Part shown: positions 42,268 to 50,983 of the stretch, piece by piece
Layout: each line of letters begins with the position of its first letter
Numbering within the stretch: the first letter of the stretch is position 1
Assembly: GCF_006715635.1 (NCBI RefSeq)
Contig: NZ_VFNP01000002.1
Span: forward strand, 1,550,001 to 1,614,000
Source of the DNA: Streptomyces sp. SLBN-118
GTDB taxonomy: Bacteria > Actinomycetota > Actinomycetes > Streptomycetales > Streptomycetaceae
DNA length: 64,000 bases
Reading direction: 5' to 3'
Position numbers and translations under genes: made by a program
The notes under the pieces: generated by a model
The model's database searches: none
Told to the model about the DNA's origin: nothing
Seen by the model: only the letters and a program-made list of their open reading frames with translations

Positions 42268-43961
42268 TCGGCCTGATCTCCGCGACGGCGGCCGGTGCCG
42301 CCGCCCGCGACCGGCTGGTCGCGGCCTGGCCGGACCGTGTCCGTGTGTACGAAGGTCCGGTGGGCCGGTCGGTGGAGCTGGCGTTCGCCGAGTGCGATCA
42401 GCTGGTGTGTTTCCTCGCGACGGGCGCGGTCGTGCGGCTGGTCGCCCCGCTGCTCACGGGCAAGTCCGCCGACCCCGGCGTGGTGTGCGTGGACGAGGGG
42501 CTGCGGCACGCCGTGTCCCTGCTCGGCGGCCACGGCGGCGGCGCGAACGAGCTGGCGGCGCAGGTCGCCGATGCTCTCGGGTGCGCCCCCGTGGTGACGA
42601 CGGCGACGGACGCGGCCGGCGTCCCGGGTCTGGACACCCTGGGATGGCCGGTCGAGGGCGCGATCGCGTCCGTGACACGTGCCGTGCTGGACGGCGAACC
42701 GGTGGCCCTGCGGGCCGACGCCGTGTGGCCGCTGCCGCCGCTGCCCGGCAACGTGGGCGCCGTCGGCGACGCGGTTCTCCGGGTGACGGACCGGGTCCTC
42801 GAACCGGGCGTGCGGGAGGCCGTGGTGCGGCCGCCGTCACTCGTCGTCGGGGTCGGGGCCTCCAAGGGCGCTCCCCTCGACGAGGTCCTCGGCCTGATCG
42901 AGGAGACCCTGCGCGAGGCGGGACTCTCGGCGCTGAGCGTCCGTGCGCTCGCGACCGTCGACGCGAAGGCGGACGAGCCGGGGATCGTCGGGGCCGCGCG
43001 GCGTCTCGGCGTACCGCTGGTGACGTACGCCCCCGGCCGGCTCGCCTCGATCAGCGTGCCCAACCCGTCCGACGCACCGCTCGCCGCCGTGGGCACCCCG
43101 TCCGTCGCGGAGGCCGCCGCGCTCGCGGAGGGCGGTGAACTCCTCGTCCCGAAGCGGAAGTCCCGGCCCCTTCCCGGCACCGGGGTCCGGGCCGCGATGG
43201 CCACCTGCGCCGTCGTACGCCGGGCTCCCCGAGGCCGCCTCGCCGTGGTGGGGCTCGGCCCCGGGGCCCGTGACCTGCTCGCCCCGCGCGCCACGCAGGA
43301 GCTGCGCCGCGCCTCCGTCCTCGTCGGGCTCGATCAGTACGTCGCCCAGATCCGCGATCTGCTCAGGCCCGGCACCCGGATCGTGGAATCCGGCCTGGGC
43401 GCCGAGGAGGAGCGGGCCCGCAGGGCTGTCAGCGAAGCCCGCGCCGGTCATGCGGTCGCGCTGATCGGCAGCGGCGACGCGGGCGTGTACGCGATGGCTT
43501 CGCCGGCGCTCACGGAGGCGTCCGACGACATCGACGTGGTGGGCGTGCCGGGGGTGACCGCGGCGCTGGCCGCCGCCGCGGTCCTGGGCGCGCCACTCGG
43601 GCACGACCATGTCTCGATCAGCCTCTCGGATCTGCACACTCCGTGGGAGGTCATCGAGCGCCGGGTGCGGGCGGCGGCGGAGGCGGACATCGTCGTGACC
43701 TTCTACAACCCCCGCAGCCGCGGGCGTGACTGGCAGCTTTCGAAGGCGCTGTCGATCCTCGCGGAGCACCGCGATCCGGACACACCGACAGGTGTCGTAC
43801 GCAACGCGTCCCGGCCGGACGAATCCAGCCGCGTCACCACTCTGGCCGGACTGGATCCGGCGACGGTGGACATGATGACCGTCGTGACGGTCGGCAACAC
43901 GGCGACACGAGAGGTCGCGGGCCGCATGGTGACCCCCCGGGGCTACCGCTGGCAGTCATGA
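42264..43961 (+). CDS. cobJ: CbiG-CobJ fusion protein
   Basis: A 565-residue fusion. Residues 1-315 are CbiG-like (VRLVAPLLTGKSADPGVVCV and HAVSLLGGHGGGANELAAQV; second part ALATVDAKADEPGIVGAARR), the family that opens the delta-lactone of cobalt-precorrin-5A; residues about 320-565 are precorrin-3B C17-methyltransferase (VVGLGPGARDLLAPRATQEL, VALIGSGDAGVYAMASPAL, VTFYNPRSRGRDWQLSKAL). CobJ makes the ring-contraction methylation. GTG start overlaps cobM. Such fusions are common in actinomycetes, but CbiG in an aerobic-type cluster is noteworthy. Confidence 0.92.
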   Translation: MIGLISATAAGAAARDRLVAAWPDRVRVYEGPVGRSVELAFAECDQLVCFLATGAVVRLVAPLLTGKSADPGVVCVDEGLRHAVSLLGGHGGGANELAAQVADALGCAPVVTTATDAAGVPGLDTLGWPVEGAIASVTRAVLDGEPVALRADAVWPLPPLPGNVGAVGDAVLRVTDRVLEPGVREAVVRPPSLVVGVGASKGAPLDEVLGLIEETLREAGLSALSVRALATVDAKADEPGIVGAARRLGVPLVTYAPGRLASISVPNPSDAPLAAVGTPSVAEAAALAEGGELLVPKRKSRPLPGTGVRAAMATCAVVRRAPRGRLAVVGLGPGARDLLAPRATQELRRASVLVGLDQYVAQIRDLLRPGTRIVESGLGAEEERARRAVSEARAGHAVALIGSGDAGVYAMASPALTEASDDIDVVGVPGVTAALAAAAVLGAPLGHDHVSISLSDLHTPWEVIERRVRAAAEADIVVTFYNPRSRGRDWQLSKALSILAEHRDPDTPTGVVRNASRPDESSRVTTLAGLDPATVDMMTVVTVGNTATREVAGRMVTPRGYRWQS

Positions 43962-44101
43962 TCACGCACGCCATGAAGCAGGCAATGAAGCACGCCATGA
44001 AATCGCATGGTCCGAGGACGGGTCCCCGCCGTACCCTCGCCGCAGCCGTCGCCACGCGGAATGCTCTGCCGTACCACCCCCACATCAAGGAGAACGCGTG
44101 A
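43958..44101 (+). CDS. Candidate small His/Met-rich protein between cobJ and cbiX
   Basis: A 47-codon frame whose ATG overlaps the cobJ stop (ATGA) and whose TGA overlaps the cbiX GTG start (GTGA), so it fills the gap exactly. It reads MITHAMKQAMKHAMKSHG, an alternating Met/His/Lys repeat, then an Arg-rich centre and ALPYHPHIKENA. Third-position GC is about 80 percent, a little lower than neighbours. A metal-binding peptide for cobalt or nickel delivery is a guess suggested by context. It may also be only leader sequence; no relative is known to me. Confidence 0.4.
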   Translation: MITHAMKQAMKHAMKSHGPRTGPRRTLAAAVATRNALPYHPHIKENA

Positions 44102-45024
44102 CCACCCCGCCCGCACTGCTCATCGCCGGTCACGGCACCCGAGACGAAGCCGGGGCCGAGGCCTTCCGTGACTTCGTACGGGAGCTGGGGCGGCGCCATC
44201 CCGAACTCCCCGTCGGGGGCGGCTTCATCGAGCTGTCCCCGCCGCCCCTCGGCGAGGCCGTCGCCGAGTTGGTCGGGCAGGGAGTGACCCGCTTCGCCGC
44301 GGTGCCGCTGATGCTGGTGTCCGCGGGGCACGCCAAGGGCGACATCCCGGCCGCGCTGGCCCGCGAGCGGGAGCGTCACCCCGAGACCTCGTACACCTAC
44401 GGACGGCCCCTTGGCCCGCACCCCTCACTGCTGCGCGTCATGGAGCGGCGGCTGGACGAGGCGCTGGGCTCCGGGCCCCGGACGCCCGGGGACCGCGCGG
44501 ATGTGACGGTGCTGCTGGTGGGCCGCGGCTCGACCGATCCGGACGCCAACGCCGAGGTGCACAAGGCGGCCAGGCTGCTGTGGGAGGGGCGGGGTTACGC
44601 GGGCGTGGAGACGGCGTTCGTCTCGCTCGCCGCGCCCGATGTGCCCGGCGGCCTGGACCGGTGCGTGAAACTGGGGGCACGCCGGATCGTGGTGCTGCCG
44701 TACTTCCTGTTCACCGGGATCCTGCCGGACCGGGTGCGTCAGCAGGCGCAGGGCTGGGCGGAGGCGCACCCGGAAGTGGATGTCGTCCCGGCCGATGTGA
44801 TCGGTCCGGCCGAGGAGTTGCTCGGCCTCGTGCTCGACCGGTACCGGGAGGCTGTCGACGGCGACATCCGGATGAACTGCGACTCGTGCGTCTACCGGGT
44901 CGCGATGCCGGGCTTCGAGGACAAGGTCGGTCGTCCCCAGCAGCCGCACTTCCACCCCCACGACGGACACGGCCACGAGGGCCACAACCACCACGGCCAT
45001 GGCAGCCATGCACACGCACACTGA
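44098..45024 (+). CDS. cbiX: CbiX, sirohydrochlorin chelatase with His-rich tail
   Basis: A 308-residue chelatase made of two CbiX-type repeats (residues 1-125 and about 135-265). The first has LIAGHGTRDEAGAEAFRDFV with the active-site His and LMLVSAGHAKGDIPA; the second VLLVGRGSTDPDANAEVHKA and VLPYFLFTGIL. It inserts metal into sirohydrochlorin: Co2+ on the early (anaerobic) cobalamin route or Fe2+ for sirohaem. The last 30 residues carry 12 His (HFHPHDGHGHEGHNHHGHG), a likely metal store. GTG at 44098 follows AAGGAG. Confidence 0.9.
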   Translation: MTTPPALLIAGHGTRDEAGAEAFRDFVRELGRRHPELPVGGGFIELSPPPLGEAVAELVGQGVTRFAAVPLMLVSAGHAKGDIPAALARERERHPETSYTYGRPLGPHPSLLRVMERRLDEALGSGPRTPGDRADVTVLLVGRGSTDPDANAEVHKAARLLWEGRGYAGVETAFVSLAAPDVPGGLDRCVKLGARRIVVLPYFLFTGILPDRVRQQAQGWAEAHPEVDVVPADVIGPAEELLGLVLDRYREAVDGDIRMNCDSCVYRVAMPGFEDKVGRPQQPHFHPHDGHGHEGHNHHGHGSHAHAH

Positions 45025-46063
45025 CGCACACGACCTGCGCCACCACGGTGACGCGGAGGTACGGGACGCCGGTCTCATCGACCTGGCGGTCAACGTCCGC
45101 ACCGGGACTCCCCCGGACTGGCTCCGCGCGCGCATCGCGGACTCGCTGACCGGACTTGCCGCTTATCCGGACGCCCGGGCCGCACGGGCGGCGGTCGCCC
45201 GGCGCCACGGACTGCCGGTTGAGCGGGTGCTGCTGACGGCGGGGGCGGCGGAGGCGTTCGTCCTGCTCGCCCGCGCCCTGGAGGTACGTCACCCACTGGT
45301 CGTGCACCCGCAGTTCACGGAGCCGGAAGCGGCGCTGCGGGACGCGGGGCACGAGGTGGCGCGGCTGCTCCTGCGCGAGGAGGACGGCTTCCGGCTCGAT
45401 CCGGCGGCCGTACCCGAAGCGGCGGACCTGGTGATCATCGGCAATCCGACCAACCCCACGTCCGTACTGCACCCGGCCGACGACATCGCCCAACTGGCCC
45501 GCCCCGGGCGGCTGCTGGTGGTGGACGAGGCGTTCATGGACGCGGTACCGGACGAGCCCGAGGCACTGGCGGACCGGACCGACGTCCCGGGCCTGGTGGT
45601 GCTGCGCAGCCTGACCAAGACCTGGGGGCTCGCGGGCCTGCGCATCGGCTATGTGCTGGCCGAGCCGGACACGATCGCCGCGCTGGAGCGGGCGCAGCCG
45701 CTGTGGCCGGTGTCCTCGCCCGCGCTGGCGGCGGCCGTGGCGTGCATGGAGCCCGCCGCGCTGAAGGAGGCGGCGCAGGCGGCGCAGCTGATCGCGACGG
45801 AGCGGGCGCATCTGCTGGCAGGGCTCGCGGAGTTCGACGAGGTACGGGTGGTGGCGTCGGCCGAGGGCCCGTTCGTCCTGGCCCACGTCCGCCGCGGCGC
45901 CGAGGTCCGCGTACGCCTGCGCGCCCTGGGCTTCGCGGCCCGCCGCGGCGACACGTTCCCGGGCCTGGGGCCGGGCTGGCTGCGGCTGGCGGTCAGGGAC
46001 CGGGCGACGACGAACCGCTTCCTGCAGGCGCTGGACCAGGCGTTGACGATGGTCGGCGGATAG
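44999..46063 (+). CDS. cobC: CobC, PLP-dependent L-threonine-O-3-phosphate decarboxylase-like
   Basis: A 354-residue fold-type I aminotransferase-like enzyme of the CobC/CobD (Rv2231c) group. PLP lysine K207 is in SLTKTWGLAGLRIGYVLAE; Asn-Pro of IIGNPTNPTSVLHP and VVDEAFMD match the family. It should make (R)-1-amino-2-propanol O-2-phosphate for CobD. It overlaps the cbiX end by 26 bp; an in-frame ATG at 45008 is an alternative start. HisC-like histidinol-phosphate transaminase is possible but less likely in this context. Confidence 0.88.
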   Translation: MAAMHTHTDAHDLRHHGDAEVRDAGLIDLAVNVRTGTPPDWLRARIADSLTGLAAYPDARAARAAVARRHGLPVERVLLTAGAAEAFVLLARALEVRHPLVVHPQFTEPEAALRDAGHEVARLLLREEDGFRLDPAAVPEAADLVIIGNPTNPTSVLHPADDIAQLARPGRLLVVDEAFMDAVPDEPEALADRTDVPGLVVLRSLTKTWGLAGLRIGYVLAEPDTIAALERAQPLWPVSSPALAAAVACMEPAALKEAAQAAQLIATERAHLLAGLAEFDEVRVVASAEGPFVLAHVRRGAEVRVRLRALGFAARRGDTFPGLGPGWLRLAVRDRATTNRFLQALDQALTMVGG

Positions 46064-46227
46064 GTTTCCAGGGTCCGTGGTGACCCTGGGCCAGGGGGCG
46101 TTGGTGGTAGCTGCCCGGTGGATGGTCCCGCGGACGAACCCGGCCGTTTCCAGGGTCCGTGGTGACCCTGAGCCAGGGGGCGTTGGTGGTAGCTGCCCGG
46201 TGGACGGTCCCGCGGACGAACCCGGAC
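46064..46227. repeat. Tandem duplication of 82 bp with internal hairpin
   Basis: Two head-to-tail copies (46064-46145 and 46146-46227), about 96 percent identical, fill nearly all of the space between convergent genes. Each begins GTTTCCAGGGTCCGTGGTGA and contains CCAGGGTC/GACCCTGG with a 6-base loop, so each half may be a terminator. Differences are only a few single bases (for example G/A and T/C at equal positions). Confidence 0.85.
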
Positions 46228-46252
46228 GCCCCCGCGCCTCATGCGGCCGCCC

Positions 46253-47338
46253 TCAGCCGATCACCCTCCCGTTCAGCACCACCCGCTGCGGCCCCGCCAG
46301 CACCCTCACGTCCGCCCGCGGGTCCTCCTCGTACACCACCAGATCCGCCGGTGCACCCTCCTCCAGGACCGGGCGGCCCAGCCACTGACGCGCGCCCCAG
46401 GCGGTCGCCGACAGCGCCTGGACCGGCGGGATGCCCGCCTTCACCAGTTCGGCCACCTCCGCCGCGACCAGACCGTGGGCCAGCGAGCCGCCGGCGTCCG
46501 TGCCGACGAAGACCGGGATACCGGCGTCGTAGGCCGCGCGCACGGTGTCGTAACGGTTCGCGTGCAGGCGCCGCATATGGGCGGACCACTTCGGGAACTT
46601 GGACTCGCCGCCGGCCGCGAGGTCAGGGAACGTGGCGATGTTGACGAGGGTCGGCACGATGGCGACGCCCCGCTCGGCGAACAGCGGGATGGTGTCCTCG
46701 GTCAGCCCGGTGGCGTGCTCGATGCAGTCGATGCCCGCCTCGACGAGGTCCCTCAGCGAGTCCTCGGCGAAGCAGTGCGCGGTCACCCGGGCGCCGAGCC
46801 GGTGCGCCTCGGCGATCGCCGCCTCGACGGCCCCCCGGGGCCAGCAGGCGGTCAGGTCGCCGGCGTCCCGGTCGATCCAGTCGCCGACCAGCTTGACCCA
46901 GCCGTCGCCGCGGCGGGCCTCCTGGGCGACATAGGCGACCAGGTCCTCCGGCTCGATCTCGTGGGCGAAGTTACGGATGTAGCGGCGGGTGCGTGCGATG
47001 TGTCGGCCCGCCCGGATGATCTTCGGGAGGTCCTCCCGGTCGTCGATCCAGCGGGTGTCGGCAGCGGATCCGGCGTCGCGGATGAGCAGCGTGCCCGCGT
47101 CCCGGTCGGTGAGCGCCTGCTTCTCGCTGGTCGCGTCGTCCACGGCGCCATGGTGGTCGAGCCCGACATGGCAGTGTGCGTCGACCAGCCCTGGCAGCGC
47201 CCAGCCGCGCACGGTCACGGCCTCGGCGCGCGGCCGCTCGTACGAGATGCGGCCGTCGACCACCCACAGCTCGTCCTTCACCTCATCGGGTCCGACGAGC
47301 ACCCGCCCCTTCACATGCAGCACCGCGTGATCGCTCAT
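46253..47338 (-). CDS. Metal-dependent amidohydrolase (imidazolonepropionase/prolidase-like)
   Basis: A 361-residue amidohydrolase of the TIM-barrel type. ALPGLVDAHCHVGLDHHGAV carries the HxH metal site, TAHCFAEDSLRDLVEAGIDCIEHAT the next His ligands, and FVGTDAGGSLAHGLVA the catalytic Asp. The N- and C-terminal small beta-domain (VLHVKGRVLVG; VVLNGRVIG) is typical of this subclass. Substrate is unknown. ATG at 47338 (MSDHAVLHVKG) is preferred over the longer frame. It converges with the cobalamin cluster and is divergent from ectABCD. Confidence 0.85.
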   Translation of the reverse strand: MSDHAVLHVKGRVLVGPDEVKDELWVVDGRISYERPRAEAVTVRGWALPGLVDAHCHVGLDHHGAVDDATSEKQALTDRDAGTLLIRDAGSAADTRWIDDREDLPKIIRAGRHIARTRRYIRNFAHEIEPEDLVAYVAQEARRGDGWVKLVGDWIDRDAGDLTACWPRGAVEAAIAEAHRLGARVTAHCFAEDSLRDLVEAGIDCIEHATGLTEDTIPLFAERGVAIVPTLVNIATFPDLAAGGESKFPKWSAHMRRLHANRYDTVRAAYDAGIPVFVGTDAGGSLAHGLVAAEVAELVKAGIPPVQALSATAWGARQWLGRPVLEEGAPADLVVYEEDPRADVRVLAGPQRVVLNGRVIG

Positions 47339-47736
47339 ACGGGCACTGTACGAGGCTCGCGGGCGCCGCGGCACGGCAGTGCGGACAGCGGTGAAACAGC
47401 ATTTCTCCGGACAGCAAAGTCGGCGTTGATTAGAAATTCGGGATGCTAAATTTATTACGGGCAGCTTCCCGTATTCGTCTGCCCCCGATTTGCGAGCCTA
47501 AACACCAAGGTTTCACCGGGACCGAAGGCCGTAATTCGGACGGGCTCCACGGTGGTTACAGATATGTGACCGACTCCACAAGCCCATTCGATTCGCCCCA
47601 TATTTGCCGCACAAATCGGCCGAAAAGACCACCGGCCGACGTAGGTGCCCGCGCACGCGCGATAACACAGCCGAGCGCTTCACCCAACCCCTTCCCTCAA
47701 TGCATTTTCGAAATTAGCTGGGTAAATTTCCTCGAC
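47339..47736. other. ect promoter region, no gene seen
   Basis: This 398-bp stretch has clearly lower GC than the rest of the window, with A/T runs such as AGAAATTCGGGATGCTAAATT (near 47430-47450) and TACAGATATGTGACC. A TTGATT at 47426 with T/A-rich hexamers 15-19 bp later may be a promoter. Frames crossing it have no family similarity. It must hold the promoters for ectA (right) and the amidohydrolase (left). Confidence 0.5.
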
Positions 47737-48273
47737 ATGACCGCCGCACAAGAAGACCTTGTACGAGCCAACCCCCAGAGCGAATTCACGGAGATCGGCA
47801 CCCCACGAGTGGAGGACGGAGCCGCGATCTGGCGCATCGCCCGCGACTCCGAGGTCCTGGACCTCAACTCCTCGTACAGCTATCTGCTGTGGTGCCGCGA
47901 CTTCGCGGCCACCTCCCTGGTGGCGCGCGGAGCCGACGGCGAGCCCATCGCCTTCGTCACCGGCTATGTACGCCCCGACCGTCCCGAGGCCCTCGTCGTC
48001 TGGCAGGTCGCCGTCGACCACGCGCACCGCGGCCGGGGACTGGCCGGAGTGCTGCTCGACGCACTGACCGCCAGGGTGACCGGCGAGCGCGGGGTGCGGG
48101 AGGTCGAGACGACCGTCACGCCCGACAACACCGCGTCCGACCGGCTGTTCACCTCGTACGCGAAGCGCCACGACGTGCCCCTTGACCGCGAAGTCCTCTT
48201 CGACGGCGGGCTGTTCCCCGAGGGGACGCACCAGCCGGAAGTCCTGTACCGCATCGGCCCCTTCTCCGCCTGA
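47737..48273 (+). CDS. ectA: EctA, L-2,4-diaminobutyrate acetyltransferase
   Basis: A 178-residue GNAT enzyme, acetylating diaminobutyrate at the gamma-amino group in ectoine synthesis. RIARDSEVLDLNSSYSYLLW and CRDFAATSLVARG are the EctA-specific N-terminal part; VAVDHAHRGRGLAGVLLDAL is the acetyl-CoA binding GNAT motif A. It is the first of the four-gene operon ectA-B-C-D. ATG at 47737 was chosen since relatives start a similar distance before IARDSEVLDLNSSY; the frame extends upstream without similarity. Confidence 0.95.
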   Translation: MTAAQEDLVRANPQSEFTEIGTPRVEDGAAIWRIARDSEVLDLNSSYSYLLWCRDFAATSLVARGADGEPIAFVTGYVRPDRPEALVVWQVAVDHAHRGRGLAGVLLDALTARVTGERGVREVETTVTPDNTASDRLFTSYAKRHDVPLDREVLFDGGLFPEGTHQPEVLYRIGPFSA

Positions 48274-48298
48274 CACCCCCCACACCTGGAGACTTGCT

Positions 48299-49567
48299 GT
48301 GACCATCACCCCGCCCGCCCTGAGTGTCTTCGAGACCCTGGAGTCCGAGGTGCGCAGCTACTGCCGCGGCTGGCCCGCAGTGTTCGACCGTGCGCAGGGC
48401 AGCTACCTCCACGACGAGGACGGCCACACCTACCTCGACTTCTTCGCCGGCGCCGGATCACTCAACTACGGCCACAACAACCCGGTCCTGAAACGCGCGC
48501 TGATCGACTACATCGAGCGCGACGGCATCACCCACGGCCTGGACATGGCCACCTCGGCCAAGCGCGCCTTCCTGGAGTCGTTCCAGAACGTGGTCCTGCG
48601 GCCGCGCGACCTGCCGTACAAGGTCATGTTCCCCGGCCCGACCGGCACCAACGCGGTCGAGTCCGCGCTCAAGCTGGCCCGCAAGGTGAAGGGACGCGAG
48701 TCCGTCGTCTCCTTCACCAACGCCTTCCACGGCATGTCGCTCGGCTCGCTCGCCGTCACCGGCAACGCCTTCAAGCGGGCCGGCGCCGGCATCCCGCTGG
48801 TGCACGGCACGCCCATGCCGTTCGACAACTACTTCGACGGCCAGGTCCCGGACTTCCTCTGGTTCGAGCGTCTGCTGGAGGACCAGGGCTCCGGACTCAA
48901 CAAGCCCGCCGCCGTCATCGTCGAGACGGTTCAGGGCGAGGGCGGCATCAATGTCGCCCGGCCCGAGTGGCTGCGTGCGCTCCAGGAGCTGTGCCACCGC
49001 CAGGACATGCTCCTGATCGTCGACGACATCCAGATGGGCTGCGGCCGCACCGGTGGCTTCTTCTCCTTCGAGGAGGCGGGGATCACTCCGGACATCGTCA
49101 CCCTGTCGAAGTCCATCAGCGGCTACGGACTGCCCATGTCGCTCTGCCTGTTCAAGCCGGAGCTGGACATCTGGGAACCGGGCGAGCACAACGGCACCTT
49201 CCGCGGCAACAACCCCGCCTTCGTCACCGCGGCCGCCGCGCTGGAGACCTACTGGGCCGACGGTCAGATGGAGAAGCAGACCCTGGCGCGCGGCCAGCAG
49301 ATCGAGCAGGCGCTGCTGGCCATCGTGGCCGAGAGCACCGAGGACGGGGTGAGCTTCAGGGGCCGCGGCCTGGTGTGGGGCCTGGAGTTCGAGGACAAGT
49401 CGCGCGCCACCGCGATCTGCGCCCGCGCCTTCGAGCTCGGGCTGCTGCTGGAGACCTCGGGCCCGGAGAGCGAAGTGGTCAAACTGCTGCCCGCGCTCAC
49501 GGTCTCGCCCGACGAACTCGACGAGGGCCTTCGCATCCTGGCCCGGTCCGTGCGCGAGACCGCCTGA
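48299..49567 (+). CDS. ectB: EctB, diaminobutyrate--2-oxoglutarate aminotransferase
   Basis: A 422-residue class III PLP transaminase making L-2,4-diaminobutyrate from aspartate semialdehyde and glutamate. [17 protein letters not shown] start ([20 protein letters not shown]), [20 protein letters not shown], the Asp in [18 protein letters not shown] and PLP lysine K271 in [14 protein letters not shown] are all as in known EctB. GTG at 48299 sits 25 bp after ectA. Confidence 0.95.
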   Translation: MTITPPALSVFETLESEVRSYCRGWPAVFDRAQGSYLHDEDGHTYLDFFAGAGSLNYGHNNPVLKRALIDYIERDGITHGLDMATSAKRAFLESFQNVVLRPRDLPYKVMFPGPTGTNAVESALKLARKVKGRESVVSFTNAFHGMSLGSLAVTGNAFKRAGAGIPLVHGTPMPFDNYFDGQVPDFLWFERLLEDQGSGLNKPAAVIVETVQGEGGINVARPEWLRALQELCHRQDMLLIVDDIQMGCGRTGGFFSFEEAGITPDIVTLSKSISGYGLPMSLCLFKPELDIWEPGEHNGTFRGNNPAFVTAAAALETYWADGQMEKQTLARGQQIEQALLAIVAESTEDGVSFRGRGLVWGLEFEDKSRATAICARAFELGLLLETSGPESEVVKLLPALTVSPDELDEGLRILARSVRETA

Positions 49568-49596
49568 CACCCGTACGAGAGAGGCAACAACTCACC

Positions 49597-50001
49597 GTGA
49601 TCGTACGATCGTTCAAGGACATCGAGAACACCGAGCGCCATGTGAAGGCCGCGTCCGGCACCTGGGAGAGCAAGCGCATCGTGCTCGCCAAGGAGAGGGT
49701 CGGTTTCTCGCTCCACGAGACCACGCTGTACGCGGGTACGGAGACGTCGATGTGGTACGCGAACCACATCGAGGCCGTGCTCTGCGTGGAGGGCGAGGCC
49801 GAGCTCACCAACGACGAGACCGGTGAGACCCACTGGATCGAGCCCGGCACGATGTATCTGCTGGACGGCCATGAGCGTCACACCATGCGTCCCAAGACCG
49901 ATTTCCGCTGTGTCTGCGTCTTCAACCCGCCCGTCACCGGACGGGAGGACCACGACGAGAACGGCGTCTATCCCCTGCTGACCGAGTCCGAGGAGGGCTG
50001 A
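49597..50001 (+). CDS. ectC: EctC, ectoine synthase
   Basis: A 134-residue cupin that closes N-gamma-acetyl-diaminobutyrate to ectoine. It starts [20 protein letters not shown] and has [20 protein letters not shown] with the conserved metal-site region, [20 protein letters not shown], and [20 protein letters not shown], matching the family closely. GTG at 49597 has GAGAGG upstream. Confidence 0.96.
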   Translation: MIVRSFKDIENTERHVKAASGTWESKRIVLAKERVGFSLHETTLYAGTETSMWYANHIEAVLCVEGEAELTNDETGETHWIEPGTMYLLDGHERHTMRPKTDFRCVCVFNPPVTGREDHDENGVYPLLTESEEG

Positions 50002-50004
50002 GAG

Positions 50005-50901
50005 ATGACCACCGCCGCTGTACGCGCCGACCTGTACCCGACCCGTGGCGTGGGCGAGGTGATGACCCCGCGCCAGGACCCGGTCGTCTGGTCCGCCCCC
50101 GGCGCGCCGGGGCCGCTCGTCCCGTCCGACCTGATGGGCTTTGAACGGGACGGCTTCCTGACCGTCGACGAGCTGATCTCGCAGGACGAAGTCGCCCTGT
50201 ACCGCAGCGAGTTGGACCGGCTGATCGCCGATCCCGCCGTACGGGCCGACGAGCGCTCGATCATCGAGCCCAAGTCGAAGGACGTACGCTCGGTCTTCGA
50301 GGTGCACAAGCTCAGCGAGGTGTTCGCCTCGCTGGTGCGCGACGAGCGGGTGGTGGGCCGGGCCCGGCAGATCCTCGGTTCCGACGTGTACGTCCACCAG
50401 TCCCGGATCAATGTGAAGCCGGGCTTCGGCGCCTCGGGCTTCTACTGGCACTCGGACTTCGAGACCTGGCACGCCGAGGACGGACTGCCGAACATGCGCA
50501 CCGTCTCGGTCTCGATCGCCCTGACCGAGAACCGTGACACCAACGGCGGCTTGATGATCATGCCCGGCTCGCACAAGACGTTCCTGGGCTGCGCGGGCGA
50601 GACGCCGAAGGACAACTACAAGAAGTCGCTGCAGATGCAGGACGCGGGCACGCCGTCGGACTCGGCACTGACCCGGCTCGCGGACCGGCACGGCATCCGG
50701 CTGTTCACCGGCATGGCGGGTTCCGCGACCTGGTTCGACTGCAACTGCATGCACGGCTCCGGGGACAACATCACCCCCTATCCGCGCAGCAATGTCTTCA
50801 TCGTCTTCAACAGCGTGGAGAACGCGGCGGAAGAGCCCTTCGCGGCGCCGGTGCCGCGTCCCTCCTTCATCGGATCGCGGGACTTCACACCGGTGCGCTG
50901 A
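50005..50901 (+). CDS. ectD: EctD, ectoine 5-hydroxylase
   Basis: A 298-residue Fe(II)/2-oxoglutarate-dependent dioxygenase converting ectoine to 5-hydroxyectoine. The iron ligands are H149 and D151 in FYWHSDFETWHAEDG and H250 in CMHGSGDN; GLMIMPGSHKTFLGC and SNVFIVFNSVEN are also characteristic. It begins 4 bp after ectC. Presence of ectD means the cell makes both solutes, giving protection to heat as well as to osmotic stress. Confidence 0.96.
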   Translation: MTTAAVRADLYPTRGVGEVMTPRQDPVVWSAPGAPGPLVPSDLMGFERDGFLTVDELISQDEVALYRSELDRLIADPAVRADERSIIEPKSKDVRSVFEVHKLSEVFASLVRDERVVGRARQILGSDVYVHQSRINVKPGFGASGFYWHSDFETWHAEDGLPNMRTVSVSIALTENRDTNGGLMIMPGSHKTFLGCAGETPKDNYKKSLQMQDAGTPSDSALTRLADRHGIRLFTGMAGSATWFDCNCMHGSGDNITPYPRSNVFIVFNSVENAAEEPFAAPVPRPSFIGSRDFTPVR

Positions 50902-50931
50902 GCGTACGACTCGGGGTGCCGAGCACACGAA

Positions 50932-50969
50932 GAGGGCGGGGCCGGTCCGATGGGACCTGCCCCGCCCTC
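50932..50969. terminator. Terminator after ectABCD
   Basis: An 11-bp stem GAGGGCGGGGC/GCCCCGCCCTC with a 16-base loop lies 31 bp after ectD. It can serve the convergent ene-reductase gene as well. Confidence 0.65.
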
Positions 50970-50983
50970 GTGCCCTGCCGCGG

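Noticed and set aside
47443..47736. Upstream extension of ectA from a candidate ATG at 47443
   Set aside because: The extra residues have no similarity to EctA and the DNA looks like an AT-rich promoter; the ATG at 47737 fits the known protein length.
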